From Arthrobacter sp. ISL-85 (lineage in GTDB: Bacteria; Actinomycetota; Actinomycetes; Actinomycetales; Micrococcaceae): a stretch of DNA of 64,000 nucleotides. The notes below the pieces were generated by a model. It made no database searches. It was not told where the DNA came from and saw only the letters and a list, made by a program, of their open reading frames with translations. A program made the position numbers and the translations under genes. Below, piece after piece: positions 40,298-49,446 of this stretch; positions within the stretch are counted from its first letter, which is position 1; the number at the start of each line of letters is the position of its first letter. The stretch covers positions 57,972-121,971 of the forward strand of contig NZ_JAGGPQ010000003.1 of assembly GCF_018613675.1 (NCBI RefSeq), given 5' to 3'.

Positions 40298-41716
40298 CTA
40301 CCGGGAACGAGTCGCTTCGTCAGTGGCCGACGGAGTACCCAAAAGCAGGTGCTCGCCTTCGAGTACCTCGGGGTCGGCTGGAGCGACGGTGGCGCGGGCG
40401 GCCCGGCTGCCGGTCTCCGGGAGGGTGAAGTAGACAATGAGGCTGAGGGCGACAATGGCGATCATGTAGACCGCGACGAGCATCGGCTGTCCGGCGCCGA
40501 CGAACGCAGCGGCGATCAGTGGCGCGGTGCCACCGAAGACTGCAATCACGATCTGGTGTGCGAAGCCGATGCCCGACACCCGTACCGACGCCGGGAACAG
40601 TTCGGCCTGGATGGTCGGATATACCGATTGCCAGATACCGAGAACGACCCACCCGGACGCCGATACCAGAACGTAAACACCAAAGCCCGGCTGGTTCAGC
40701 AGTAGGAGCATGGGGTAGAAGAGAACGATCATGCCGATGGCACCGATAATGGGGAAGATTTTGCGTCGGCCGAGTCGATCAGAGAGTGCACCGCAGGTCG
40801 GCACGATGATAACGAGCAAGGCCAGCCCGATGACGCTCCCGGCCAGGGTGGAGGACAGGTCCCGGCCGGTGGTCAGCTTGGCATAGGTGGGAAGGAATGT
40901 GGCCCAAGTGTAGTAGGCGACGGCGGGTGCCGAGAGCGCTGCTGCCTGCAGCAGCGCCTTCGGGTGTTCGCGAAGCAGGTCCATCAAGCGGCCCGCGGCG
41001 GACTTCTGATCGACGAGGGCACCTGCCTCGAACTCAGGGGTCTCTTCTGAACGGGCCCGCATGATGAGACCGACGATGCCGAGGATGCCCCCCATAACGA
41101 ACGGGATGCGCCAACCCCAGGCGGCGAGGTCCTCTGGCGTAAAGGAGGATGTCACCATCGCCGCGGCGCCGGTCGCTGCGAGGGTCGCGAGGCCGCTCGC
41201 CATGTTGGTGAACGAACCGAACAGGCCCCTCCGGTTCGCGGGAGCGTGCTCAACCATGAAGGCGATGGCACTCTGCCCCTCACTGCCGGCCGAGATGCCC
41301 TGGATGATGCGGGCAGCGAGAAAGAGGACGGGTGCTGCATAGCCGATGGTCGCAAATGACGGCGTGAGGCCAATGATGAGCGAGCCGAGCGCCATTCCGG
41401 AGATGGACAGCGTCAGGATGAGCCTCCGGCCGAAACGGTCGGCCAGAGGAGAGATGATGATTCCGCTGAGCGGGCGCACAACAAACCCGACGGCGTAGGC
41501 GAGCAAGGCTGCGATAAGGGAGGCGAACGGGGAATCGCTTGGAAATATCTGGGATGAGAACACCGCTGCCAGGAGCCCGTAAATGTACCAGTCGTACCAC
41601 TCCACGAAGTGGCCGATCGTGCCTGCCACCAAGTTTACGGTGCGGCGGGGGGACTCAATCGCTTCGGGAAGCTCCGAAGCGACTAGGCCACCGACGACTT
41701 CTTTTGAGGTCTTCAT
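40298..41716 (-). CDS. MHS-family MFS transporter
   Basis: A 472-aa metabolite:H+ symporter-type protein with 12 membrane segments. GTIGHFVEWYDWYIYGLLAA at the first helix and PLSGIIISPLADRFGRRLIL at loop 2-3 are MHS-family signatures (relatives carry alpha-ketoglutarate, proline/betaine or shikimate). The ATG at 41716 has GGAGAG six bases upstream and is preferred over the ATG at 41728, which would overlap that site. First gene of the operon, downstream of tandem LacI-type operators. Confidence 0.88.
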   Translation of the reverse strand: MKTSKEVVGGLVASELPEAIESPRRTVNLVAGTIGHFVEWYDWYIYGLLAAVFSSQIFPSDSPFASLIAALLAYAVGFVVRPLSGIIISPLADRFGRRLILTLSISGMALGSLIIGLTPSFATIGYAAPVLFLAARIIQGISAGSEGQSAIAFMVEHAPANRRGLFGSFTNMASGLATLAATGAAAMVTSSFTPEDLAAWGWRIPFVMGGILGIVGLIMRARSEETPEFEAGALVDQKSAAGRLMDLLREHPKALLQAAALSAPAVAYYTWATFLPTYAKLTTGRDLSSTLAGSVIGLALLVIIVPTCGALSDRLGRRKIFPIIGAIGMIVLFYPMLLLLNQPGFGVYVLVSASGWVVLGIWQSVYPTIQAELFPASVRVSGIGFAHQIVIAVFGGTAPLIAAAFVGAGQPMLVAVYMIAIVALSLIVYFTLPETGSRAARATVAPADPEVLEGEHLLLGTPSATDEATRSR

Positions 41717-41875
41717 TGAACTCTCCATATTTTCACGTTTGTTGCGGAGGGAAATTTAAGTAGTCCCGGACACCTCGGTGTCGGGTCTCGCCCGGCTGGA
41801 AATCGACTCGCGAGACAACGACCGCCAAGACCAACAGCCGGATCAACACCGGCAGGCATACTAGCGGTTGCGCAA

Positions 41876-41936
41876 TGAGATCGGTTGCTGAGATCGGTTG
41901 CAAGCAACGATACGGACGAGATGTGATCCTTGTCAA
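41876..41936 (-). promoter_or_regulatory. Promoter with tandem GCAACCGATCTCA operators (cluster 1)
   Basis: On the minus strand: TTGACA (41936-41931), an 18-base spacer, TATCGT (41912-41907), then two abutting copies of GCAACCGATCTCA (41901-41889 and 41888-41876, the second ending ...TCA before TTGCGCAACCG). It drives the MHS transporter, isomerase and SDR operon. TGCAACCGATCTCA fits the LacI-type TGNNANCGNTNNCA pattern. Confidence 0.82.
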
Positions 41937-42073
41937 CGTCCGGTCCGGTGACGGCCCAGCTTTTCGAAGATGGACCTTGGCCTAGGGGAGGAATGCCTGG
42001 CTAGACGAGCATTCACTGTGCCCTTTGCCCATCGTGAACTTGCCGGAGCCAGGACATCCGACAGCAGTTCGCG

Positions 42074-42616
42074 TCAATCGACTTGAAGCGGCGCCTCATT
42101 GTTGAAGTCCTGGTAATCCACTCCGGACCACGCGCACTCCAGGCTGCCATAAACCGACCAGTAGTCATCCCAGTGGGCCAGTTTCCACTGGTCTCGTTCC
42201 AGTCCGCGGCGGATGAGCCGTGTGCGCAGAACGTCTTCAGGTACCCGGACCCGTATCACGGTGATCGTGGACGACGGCCACCGGAAGTCTTCTGCTGCAC
42301 GAGTTAAGTAGTCTGGGTCTCCGAAATAGGCCCCAAAGGGAGCATCAAGGACCACGGACCGGCCGAGGCGCAGGTTTATCCCCGCCACATCCATGAGAGT
42401 CTCGTACTCGAGGGGCAGCAAATTGACGCGATAGTAGTCGTTGGACTCGCGGTCGGTGGGATCATGCCCGGTGGCAGTCAGCGCGAATTCGACGAAACGG
42501 CCACTGACCCTGTCCTTGTCCAGGTACGCAGCCGCGTGCTCTTGCGCTGTTTGCTGGGCAATCGTTGTTTTCCCTGAGCCTGCCGGCCCGATGACAATGA
42601 AGACGCGGGGGGACAT
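42074..42616 (-). CDS. P-loop kinase-like protein (AAA_33, small-molecule kinase fold)
   Basis: A 180-aa P-loop protein: Walker A GPAGSGKT (10-17), VVLDAPFGAYFGD Walker-B-like strand, and an Arg-rich lid 'VLRTRLIRRGLERDQWK'. The layout resembles gluconate/shikimate-type kinases or zeta-toxin-like phosphotransferases. The ATG overlaps the aldolase stop by one base (TAATG), so it is coupled to a KDPG-type aldolase. Phosphorylation of 2-keto-3-deoxygluconate or a similar sugar acid is a reasonable but unproven job. Confidence 0.75.
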   Translation of the reverse strand: MSPRVFIVIGPAGSGKTTIAQQTAQEHAAAYLDKDRVSGRFVEFALTATGHDPTDRESNDYYRVNLLPLEYETLMDVAGINLRLGRSVVLDAPFGAYFGDPDYLTRAAEDFRWPSSTITVIRVRVPEDVLRTRLIRRGLERDQWKLAHWDDYWSVYGSLECAWSGVDYQDFNNEAPLQVD

Positions 42617-43263
42617 TATTTTCGGGCCTCTGCTACTGCCGAAAGGAACGCCCGGGCTGCCTCGGTGACGCGGCTAAAGTCGCCGTCCGGCTGCCATGCC
42701 TTTGTCACGTAGCTGCCCACGCCGACGCCCGCCACGCCTGCCGCGAACCATTCACCGACGTTGTCCAGCGTTACGCCACCTGCCGGCATGATCGGCAGAT
42801 GCGCGAGCGGGGCCAGCACGGCCTTGGCGTAAGGTATGCCGCCGGCTTCGGTGGGGAAGAGCTTGAGGATGTCTGCGCCCGCCTCGGCGGAGTTAACAAA
42901 CTCAGTGGGTGTATAGGCGCCGCTGATGGTCGGCACCTGGTACCGGTTCGCAGTTCGGATCATCGCGGGGTTCAGCTGAGGACTGACCAGGAACTGAGCA
43001 CCGGCGCGGATGCACTCGTACGCTGAGTGCTCGTCCAGCACTGTTCCGGCACCGATCGCCACGCCGGCGGTCCCATGCTTCGCGGCGAGCCGACGGATCA
43101 CGTCCACGGCGCCAGGGATCGACAGGGTGATCTCGAGCGCCCGGAAACCTCCTTCGATGGCGGCTTCCGCAACGCGCTCGGCGAGCTCTGCGTTTTCCAG
43201 CCGCACGATGAGGACGGCCCCCGACTCGTCGATGGTTTGCAGGGTGCGAAGTTTCTTATACAT
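42616..43263 (-). CDS. 2-keto-3-deoxy-6-phosphogluconate (KDPG/KHG) aldolase
   Basis: A 215-aa class I aldolase. The Schiff-base Lys134 lies in DILKLFPTEAGG; Glu44 in ALEITL is the acid/base residue; GAGTVLDEHS is the phosphate loop region. It splits KDPG-type sugar acids into pyruvate and an aldehyde. Start at 43263 with AGAAAGG upstream. Divergent from the Gfo/LacI operon and shares a gap containing operator cluster 2, so both sides may answer to the same repressor. Confidence 0.9.
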   Translation of the reverse strand: MYKKLRTLQTIDESGAVLIVRLENAELAERVAEAAIEGGFRALEITLSIPGAVDVIRRLAAKHGTAGVAIGAGTVLDEHSAYECIRAGAQFLVSPQLNPAMIRTANRYQVPTISGAYTPTEFVNSAEAGADILKLFPTEAGGIPYAKAVLAPLAHLPIMPAGGVTLDNVGEWFAAGVAGVGVGSYVTKAWQPDGDFSRVTEAARAFLSAVAEARK

Positions 43264-43333
43264 GCTGGCCTTTCTCTGGCCGGGAATCTTTCAACTTCCT
43301 GAGGGGCCCGGCCCTTGTTGGTGTTTGGTTCCG

Positions 43334-43392
43334 TTGACAAACTCTGCCACCATCCATACTGTTATTGCAACCGATCTCAGCAACCGATCTCA
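43334..43392 (+). promoter_or_regulatory. Promoter with tandem GCAACCGATCTCA operators (cluster 2)
   Basis: TTGACA (43334-43339), a 17-base spacer, TACTGT (43357-43362), then GCAACCGATCTCA at 43367-43379 and again at 43380-43392, directly adjoining the AAGGGGG ribosome-binding site of the first gene. It drives the operon that contains the LacI gene, implying autoregulation. Confidence 0.85.
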
Positions 43393-43410
43393 TGCAAGGG
43401 GGTATCGCGG

Positions 43411-44397
43411 TTGAACCATGTACGCACAATCATTCTGGGTGCTTCCCATTGGCATGTTCCGCTCTGTGCGCAGGCCATTGGTGAAGAGCACGAGGTGATC
43501 GGAGTCGGTGACGACGACGTATCCCGTGTGCAGGTGCAGGAGCTGGCCACGGGCTGGGATGCGCCGGTGGAAGCCGACTGGCGCAAGCTGGTGGATCTCC
43601 CCGATGTCGGACTCGCCTATGTCTTTGGTCCCCATGAGGGGATGGCAGAGAAGTGTCTCGCCCTGATCGAGCGCGGTATTCCGTTCGTCGTCGAAAAGCC
43701 TTTGGGTACTTCCCTTGACGAGCTTTCCACTGTGCGTCAGGCCGCCGAGGCAGCCGGTGTGCCTGCCACTGTCCCGCTGGTCCAGCGCGGCGGACCCACG
43801 GAAAAATGGCTTGCCAAGGCGGGCCGGCCCACCTACCAACGGAGCACCTTCATCGCCGGTCCACCATCCCGGTACCTGGACAACGCGAATCCCTGGATGC
43901 TCGACCCGGTGCAGGCGGGCGGGGGTTGCCTGGCCAACCTGGCACCGCATTTTGTCGATTTGTTCCTTCAGGGCAGTCATGAGTCAGCAGCCCATGTGGA
44001 CTCCCGGCTCTCATCGGTTCTTCACCGCCAGGCCGTGGAGGATCACGCCAGCCTCATCATCACGACACCGCAAGGACGCGAAGCCATTGTGGAGGTTGGC
44101 TACGCATTCCCTGCCTCTCCACTGAAGCGTTACTGCAGCTTCACCTCGGTCGGTGAGGCCGGATTCGCCGCCGTTGATTCGGACGGCACAGCTACGTTCA
44201 CGGCACTGGACGGCACCACGGAGGTCGACAAGATCAATGTGGACAGCGACCCTCTTTACGCTCCGTTCGTGCGGAGCGTCGCCCGGACGCTGGAAGATGG
44301 ATTCCGGGGCCTGACTACGCTGGCCCAGCTCGAAAACGTCATGCGCCCCATTTGGCGGGCCTATGACGACCAGCACGGAGGAAGAGAACATGCCTGA
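43411..44397 (+). CDS. Gfo/Idh/MocA-family oxidoreductase
   Basis: A 328-aa NAD(P)-dependent sugar or inositol dehydrogenase-like protein. TTG start at 43411 after AAGGGGG: NHVRTIILGASHWHVPLCAQ (an unusual GASHWH in place of GxGxxG), then the EKP motif in PFVVEKPLGTSLDEL. Catalytic-domain segment GGGCLANLAPHFVDLFLQGS contains the His that sits at the sugar site in relatives. It overlaps the LacI gene by 8 nt. First gene of the operon 43.4-49.2 kb. Confidence 0.85.
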   Translation: MNHVRTIILGASHWHVPLCAQAIGEEHEVIGVGDDDVSRVQVQELATGWDAPVEADWRKLVDLPDVGLAYVFGPHEGMAEKCLALIERGIPFVVEKPLGTSLDELSTVRQAAEAAGVPATVPLVQRGGPTEKWLAKAGRPTYQRSTFIAGPPSRYLDNANPWMLDPVQAGGGCLANLAPHFVDLFLQGSHESAAHVDSRLSSVLHRQAVEDHASLIITTPQGREAIVEVGYAFPASPLKRYCSFTSVGEAGFAAVDSDGTATFTALDGTTEVDKINVDSDPLYAPFVRSVARTLEDGFRGLTTLAQLENVMRPIWRAYDDQHGGREHA

Positions 44398-45385
44398 CTT
44401 GAGTATCGACGTCGTCGCAAAAGCTGCCGGCGTCCACCGGTCCACCGTTTCCCGGGCATTTTCGCGCCCGGAAGCGGTGAAGAGCGAAACACGGGAACAC
44501 ATCCTCCGGGTCGCCGAGGGACTCGGCTACACGATGAGTCCACTCGCCCAGGCGCTCCGCCGAAAGACCAGCACCTTCATCCCGCTGATTGTCCCTGACA
44601 TCACCAACCCGTTCTTCGCCGAGCTTGCCAAGACCATGACGCAGGCAGCGGACGAGCGCGGCTACCAGCTGCTGCTCTGCGTCACCAACGGTGACCCCGC
44701 CAAGACCGACGGATACTTCACCGCCATGCAGGCCATGTATGCCCCCTTCGGCATCGTCGCGCCGTCCACAAAGGTCGATACCGAGGCCCTGAAACGCTTC
44801 GACTTCGGTCACAAGGTCGTCGTGATCGACCGGGTGGAAGGGGACGATGCCGTCCCAACGGTCACCGTCGACAGCCGCCGCGGAATCATGCTCGCACTGG
44901 ACCACCTGCACGGCTTGGGGCACACCTCGATCGGCTACGTATCCGGCATCGCCGGGACGCACACCGCCCAGGACCGGATGGACGCCTATCTGGAGCTCAC
45001 TGCCCAGAGCGGCAGCACGCCCCTGGTGCTGGACAGCGGATCAGACCTGGATGCGGGGACGCGCGGGGCAGAACATTACCTCGAGATGGATAGTCCGCCC
45101 ACGGCCATCATCGCGGCCAACGACATGGTGGCCTTTGCGGTCATATCGGCGCTCGGCCAACGTGGCGTACGCGTCCCTGAGGACGTGTCGGTCATCGGCT
45201 TCGATGGTCTCGCTCTCGGTGCCCGGTTCAACCCTGCCCTGACAACCATCCAGCAGCCGATCGCCGACATGGGACACATCGCCATCGAACTCGCCGAGAA
45301 GCAGAACGCAGATGGCTCGGTGGACCATATCGTCCTCGAACCTCAGCTTCTGGTCCGCGGGTCCACCTCTGGACCACGCAAATGA
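44390..45385 (+). CDS. LacI-family regulator of the sugar regulon
   Basis: A 331-aa LacI repressor: HTH 'LSIDVVAKAAGVHRSTVSRA', hinge LAQALRRKTS, periplasmic-binding-like domain with FIPLIVPDITNPFFAELAKT, PPTAIIAANDMVAFAVISAL and TTIQQPI. ATG at 44390 with GGAGGAAGAG upstream, overlapping the previous gene by 8 nt and the next by 4 nt (ATGA). The tandem LacI-type sites at four promoters around it make it the likely regulator of all four transcription units. The effector is unknown. Confidence 0.9.
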   Translation: MPDLSIDVVAKAAGVHRSTVSRAFSRPEAVKSETREHILRVAEGLGYTMSPLAQALRRKTSTFIPLIVPDITNPFFAELAKTMTQAADERGYQLLLCVTNGDPAKTDGYFTAMQAMYAPFGIVAPSTKVDTEALKRFDFGHKVVVIDRVEGDDAVPTVTVDSRRGIMLALDHLHGLGHTSIGYVSGIAGTHTAQDRMDAYLELTAQSGSTPLVLDSGSDLDAGTRGAEHYLEMDSPPTAIIAANDMVAFAVISALGQRGVRVPEDVSVIGFDGLALGARFNPALTTIQQPIADMGHIAIELAEKQNADGSVDHIVLEPQLLVRGSTSGPRK

Positions 45386-45945
45386 GCGGGGGACAGGAGT
45401 CCACGCTCCGGCGTCTGGGGCTCCAACACACAGACCACGTCGGCCTGACAGTGCCCAACCTTCAAGACGGCATCCGGTTCTTCGTCGAAGTCCTCGGAGC
45501 TGAAGAGCTGTACCGCTCCGAACGCGGGCCCGACGAAGAATTCATGCCCACAAACTTCGAAGTACCGGCAGATGCCAAGCTCACGCTCGCCATGCTGCGC
45601 CTGCCACCGAACCTCAACATCGAGCTTTTCGAGTGGAGCAGCGCTGAGCGGCGCGATACCCCACCGCGGCACTGCGACGCCGGCGGGCACCACCTGTGCT
45701 TCGTCGTCGACGACGTCGATGAAGCGATCACAGTGCTGCAGGAAACACCTGGGGTACGCGTGCTCGGGGAGCGCAAAGAAGTCGCCGGTGACAGCCCCCG
45801 GGTAGCCGGCAACCGCTGGACCTACTTCGTCACCCCTTGGGGGTTGCTGATGGAAATCGTGGATCGAAGCCGCGTCGCATCCCCGCCCCGGCTGGTCGGT
45901 CCCGCGGACTGGACAGCAGCTCCAAACACTCCAGAAAGGACATGA
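45382..45945 (+). CDS. VOC-family (glyoxalase-fold) protein
   Basis: A 187-aa vicinal-oxygen-chelate protein: QHTDHVGLTVPNLQDGIRFF (first metal His), NLNIELFEW (Glu), GGHHLCFVVDDVDEAITVLQ (second His) and TYFVTPWGLLMEIV (second Glu). All four metal ligand positions are present, so an enzyme (lyase, isomerase or dioxygenase) is likely. It overlaps the LacI gene by 4 nt, with 3 bases to the next gene. Confidence 0.86.
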   Translation: MSGGQESTLRRLGLQHTDHVGLTVPNLQDGIRFFVEVLGAEELYRSERGPDEEFMPTNFEVPADAKLTLAMLRLPPNLNIELFEWSSAERRDTPPRHCDAGGHHLCFVVDDVDEAITVLQETPGVRVLGERKEVAGDSPRVAGNRWTYFVTPWGLLMEIVDRSRVASPPRLVGPADWTAAPNTPERT

Positions 45946-45948
45946 ACA

Positions 45949-46848
45949 ATGCGGCTAGCCGGTCACACACTAGGCACCCCGGACCACACGGTTCCCCAAG
46001 CACTTGACCTATTCCGAGCCGCAGGGCTCGATGCGGCCGAAGTCATCTACCAGGATGATTACAAGTCCGGCTTGCCGTTAGGTGATCGTCGCGCCGCCAT
46101 GGAGGCCCTAAAAGCGGCCGAAGGCGCAGCCATTCCCATCGTGGGTTTGACGCCCTACACCACCGCCATCAACTCCCTGGACAACGTGGAATGGGGCAAC
46201 GCCGTCGATGAATTCCGTGGCGCCATAGAGACCGCGCACCTGCTCGGCGCTGACCGGGTCCGGGTCTACGCCGGATCCTGGCACCCCGGCGATAACGACC
46301 ACGCGGCGCGATGGGCAAAATTGCGTCAGGCATTGGAGACCCTGGCGCCTGTTGCTGACCAGGCCGGGGTTCGACTCTGCGTGGAAAACCATTTTGGCAC
46401 CATGACCCAGACCGCAGCGGACACCGCTGCCCTGGTCCGCGAAATAGCCCACCCGGCCGTCCGCGTTCTCTACGACCAGGCGAACCTCACGTTCACCCAC
46501 GACGAAAAGTACGACCAGGCCTTCGCTTTTCAAGGTGACCTGATCGGTCACGTTCACGTGAAGGACCTCGTCTTCACCGATCCCAATGCTGCCTTCCGCG
46601 CCACCGAAACGGCCCGAGTCGACGCTTCCGAGCGGGCCGTCCGCTCCCGCGTCGTCGGAAGCGGCGTCGTTCCGTGGTCTCAGATTCTCGCTGCGTTGCT
46701 GCAGCATGGCTACGACGACGTGCTGAGCATCGAGCTAGAGTACCGCTGGCACCCGCAAGACCTGCCTGCGCCGGAGGACGGATTCCGGGAATCAGCTGCT
46801 GTCCTGCGCTCAATGCTCGCTGACCTGGCTAAAGTAAGGAACGCCTGA
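45949..46848 (+). CDS. Sugar phosphate isomerase/epimerase family protein
   Basis: A 299-aa AP-endonuclease-2-like TIM barrel: RLCVENHFGTMTQT (Glu), VRVLYDQANLTF (Asp), LIGHVHVKDLVF (His/Asp) and VLSIELEYRWHP (Glu) form the usual metal site. ATG 45949 after AGAAAGGA. It shares one base with the following Gfo/Idh gene (TGATG). Pairing of such a barrel with Gfo/Idh oxidoreductases is typical of inositol and of oxidative keto-glycoside pathways. Confidence 0.87.
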   Translation: MRLAGHTLGTPDHTVPQALDLFRAAGLDAAEVIYQDDYKSGLPLGDRRAAMEALKAAEGAAIPIVGLTPYTTAINSLDNVEWGNAVDEFRGAIETAHLLGADRVRVYAGSWHPGDNDHAARWAKLRQALETLAPVADQAGVRLCVENHFGTMTQTAADTAALVREIAHPAVRVLYDQANLTFTHDEKYDQAFAFQGDLIGHVHVKDLVFTDPNAAFRATETARVDASERAVRSRVVGSGVVPWSQILAALLQHGYDDVLSIELEYRWHPQDLPAPEDGFRESAAVLRSMLADLAKVRNA

Positions 46849-47840
46849 TGAACACCGCCCGTCTGCGCGTCGGAGTTGTCGGCGCCGGCAACATCGCCAC
46901 CATCGCCCAATTGCCCACCCTCGTACAACGCGACGACGTTGAATTGGCTGCCCTGGTGTCCCGGCGTGAGGACCCAAGCAACCTGGTCCGACGCTGGGGC
47001 TTCAACGCCGCCTATAAAACGGTGGAGGACATGCTGGATTCGCAGGAGCTGGATGCAGTATTTGTGCTGACGCCACGCTCTGAGCACGCGCACGCCGTCG
47101 AGCTATGCATGAGCCGTGACATCGACGTGTTCTGTGAAAAGCCATTGGCACCAGCGACCGATGAAGCAGAACGCCTAGCAGATCTCGCCGACGAGCGGGG
47201 ACGAATCCTGATGGTGGACTTCAACCGCCGTTATGCACCCGTCTACGCCGCCGGGCGGGAAGTCTTCGGCGACAAAGGCGCCACATTCTGCGTCGCCCAG
47301 AAAAACCGCCCCGGATCCGAATACCGTGCGACATTTGAGAACGCCATCCACATGGTCGATCTCCTCCGCTGGTACTGCGGCGGCGAACCCGAACACGTCA
47401 CCGCCCACGCCGCCGGTGACGACCCCTGGGAAGAAGACGGCGTCGCAGCAACCATCCGCTTCAGCACCGGAAACACGGGCGTCCTGATGGCAGCCCGGAC
47501 GGCCGGGGCCTGGAACGAAAAACTGGACGCCTACGGCGACGGAAAGACTGTCGAAGTCAGGGCACCCGAGACGGTTTCGACCACTGTCAAGGGCGTTACC
47601 ACAGCGCGGGAACTAAGTGCCGAGGCCTATGGCTGGGCTACCGCGACAGACACTCTGGGATTTTCGGCCGCCGTTCATCACTTCCTGGACCGGGTGGCTG
47701 ACAGGGTGCAGCCACTTACCTCCGGCCGGGAAGCCGTTCACACCCAACGCTTGCTCGACCGGATTCTCGCTGCCGCCGGTTTGCCGACGGAAGAGCAGGC
47801 CGGCCGTGAGTGGGCCAGCCACGCAGTAAACGGAAGCTGA
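46848..47840 (+). CDS. Gfo/Idh/MocA-family oxidoreductase
   Basis: A 330-aa dehydrogenase: RVGVVGAGNIATIAQLPTLV (GxGxxA dinucleotide loop), CEKPLAPATDEAE (the EKP Lys) and NAIHMVDLLRWYCGG (the substrate-site His/Asp region). ATG at 46848 is coupled to the isomerase stop. Second of three Gfo/Idh proteins in this regulon; its low similarity to the others suggests separate substrates or steps. Confidence 0.9.
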   Translation: MNTARLRVGVVGAGNIATIAQLPTLVQRDDVELAALVSRREDPSNLVRRWGFNAAYKTVEDMLDSQELDAVFVLTPRSEHAHAVELCMSRDIDVFCEKPLAPATDEAERLADLADERGRILMVDFNRRYAPVYAAGREVFGDKGATFCVAQKNRPGSEYRATFENAIHMVDLLRWYCGGEPEHVTAHAAGDDPWEEDGVAATIRFSTGNTGVLMAARTAGAWNEKLDAYGDGKTVEVRAPETVSTTVKGVTTARELSAEAYGWATATDTLGFSAAVHHFLDRVADRVQPLTSGREAVHTQRLLDRILAAAGLPTEEQAGREWASHAVNGS

Positions 47841-47922
47841 CAACCAACCGAGCCCGCCCGTTCTTCACCGCATTTTCGGTCCTTGATGTGAGCATCGTGG
47901 AACCGTGGCTTGAACAAACCCG

Positions 47923-49212
47923 ATGAAATACGGAGGTGCAGACATCGCTCCACTTCGCTTCCGTCAGGGCAGACCACACACCGGGGGAGCGGGAAGACAC
48001 CCGTTACGCGGCCGGCTCAGCGCGCTTGTTGGCATCCTGCTGGTCGCGTTCAGCGCCAGAGAAGCCGTTTCGGCTGTGTCTCCACTCCTTGGTCCAATAG
48101 GCCAGGACCTTCACCTCGATGCGGTGGCGACAGGGACCCTTGGGATGCTGCCGACCGCCGGTTTCGCAGTGATGGGCTTCCTGGCTCTGCCGCTCCTCCG
48201 GCGTATCCAGCTCGAACATCTGCTGCTGGTTTCGATCCTGCTGACAACATGTGGTCAGGTCGGCCGCGCACTGGGATGGAACATCCCGGCATTCCTGGTG
48301 TTCACCATGATCGCCATGCTCGGGATCGGGCTGGTCAATGTCGTGATACCGCCTCTGCTGATGAAGTACTTTCCCGACAAGACCGGGATCCTCGCAGCCC
48401 TCCACATAACTCTCCTGGGCGTCAGCACGGCCGTGGCCGCCCAATCTGCCATACCCTTGGGCAGTCTTTATGGCTGGCGGTTCTCCATCGGCATTTGGGC
48501 GGCCTTCAGCGTGGTCGCTGCGATTCCTTGGCTGATTCTTCTTATAGCCAAGCGGGCTGTTGACCAATCCAAGACATTCCTCTCCCACGATCGGCTGTCT
48601 CCCCCCAAGAGCGCGATTAAGCCCTGGAGATCTTCCATTGGCTGGGGTGCAGCACTGATCTTCGCCGGTTGCTCAAGCAATACCTTTGCGGCGCTCACTT
48701 GGCTTCCGGTTGTTCTTATCGACAGAGAAATGAGTCAGGAAACCGCTGGATCCATGCTGGCGTTATATTCAATCCTCGCCCTGCCCGTCGGCCTGATTGT
48801 GCCTCTGCTAGTGACGAGAATGCCTCGCCCGCTACCCGTCGCAATCCTGTTTGTTGTCGCGTTCGCCATCGGCTACGGAGGCATCATCTTTGCTCCGCCA
48901 GCCTCTGCCGCGCTTTGGGTCGCCATCGCCGGACTTGGCCAAGGTGCGTACTCCTTCGCGTTCACGATGATCAATAAGCGAACACGAACGCAGACCGGGT
49001 CAGGGGCCCTATCCGGGTTCTCCCAGGGAGTCGGTTACGCCCTCGCAAGCATTGGGCCCCTCGTATTTGGTCTCCTGCATCATCCGGGGGACGGCTGGCT
49101 GCCCTCCTTCTGCATGCTCGGAGCCTGGCTCCTGGTGCTTTCGGTCGGAGCCATGATGGTCAACAAGCCCCGCGTGCTCGAAGACGCCTCGCGGGGAACA
49201 GCCCTGCACTAA
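47923..49212 (+). CDS. MFS transporter, CynX/NimT type
   Basis: A 429-aa transporter with 12 membrane segments. SAREAVSAVSPLLGPIGQDL with the TLGMLPTAGFAVMGFLALPL run resembles the CynX/NimT (cyanate/nitroimidazole) subfamily of MFS. The first 35 residues are hydrophilic and Arg-rich, so the true start may be internal, but ATG 47923 has GGAGG-like upstream support (cgatgaaatacgg is nearby). Separated by 82 bp from the previous gene; probably the last gene of the operon. Confidence 0.82.
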   Translation: MKYGGADIAPLRFRQGRPHTGGAGRHPLRGRLSALVGILLVAFSAREAVSAVSPLLGPIGQDLHLDAVATGTLGMLPTAGFAVMGFLALPLLRRIQLEHLLLVSILLTTCGQVGRALGWNIPAFLVFTMIAMLGIGLVNVVIPPLLMKYFPDKTGILAALHITLLGVSTAVAAQSAIPLGSLYGWRFSIGIWAAFSVVAAIPWLILLIAKRAVDQSKTFLSHDRLSPPKSAIKPWRSSIGWGAALIFAGCSSNTFAALTWLPVVLIDREMSQETAGSMLALYSILALPVGLIVPLLVTRMPRPLPVAILFVVAFAIGYGGIIFAPPASAALWVAIAGLGQGAYSFAFTMINKRTRTQTGSGALSGFSQGVGYALASIGPLVFGLLHHPGDGWLPSFCMLGAWLLVLSVGAMMVNKPRVLEDASRGTALH

Positions 49213-49298
49213 CGAAGCAAGAAGTTCACCGCACCAGACCACAAACCGCAAGAATCCATGCGGCCAACCGAGAACGTCGGACCGAGCCACCCAGATCC

Positions 49299-49382
49299 TT
49301 GACAGAGCCCTTTGCAAATCCTACGGTTGTTGCAACCGATCTCAGCAACCGATCTCATAAATTCTCGCTGTAACTGATCTCG
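49299..49382 (+). promoter_or_regulatory. Promoter with GCAACCGATCTCA operators (cluster 3)
   Basis: TTGACA (49299-49304), a 17-base spacer, TACGGT (49322-49327), then GCAACCGATCTCA at 49332-49344 and 49345-49357, plus a third degenerate copy GTAACTGATCTCG at 49370-49382. It drives the Gfo/SDR/VOC operon. Confidence 0.85.
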
Positions 49383-49395
49383 AGGGAGAGACTTG

Positions 49396-49446
49396 ATGAC
49401 CAATTGGTTTATCTCCGACCTGACCTCCTGTGGCGGCACATCATGA
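49396..49446 (+). CDS. 16-aa leader ORF coupled to a Gfo/Idh gene
   Basis: MTNWFISDLTSCGGTS, with a strong GAGGGAGAG five bases before its ATG. Its TGA overlaps the ATG of the next gene (tcATGA). The downstream gene has no good ribosome-binding site of its own, so reinitiation from this ORF is the likely mode of translation. Confidence 0.6.
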   Translation: MTNWFISDLTSCGGTS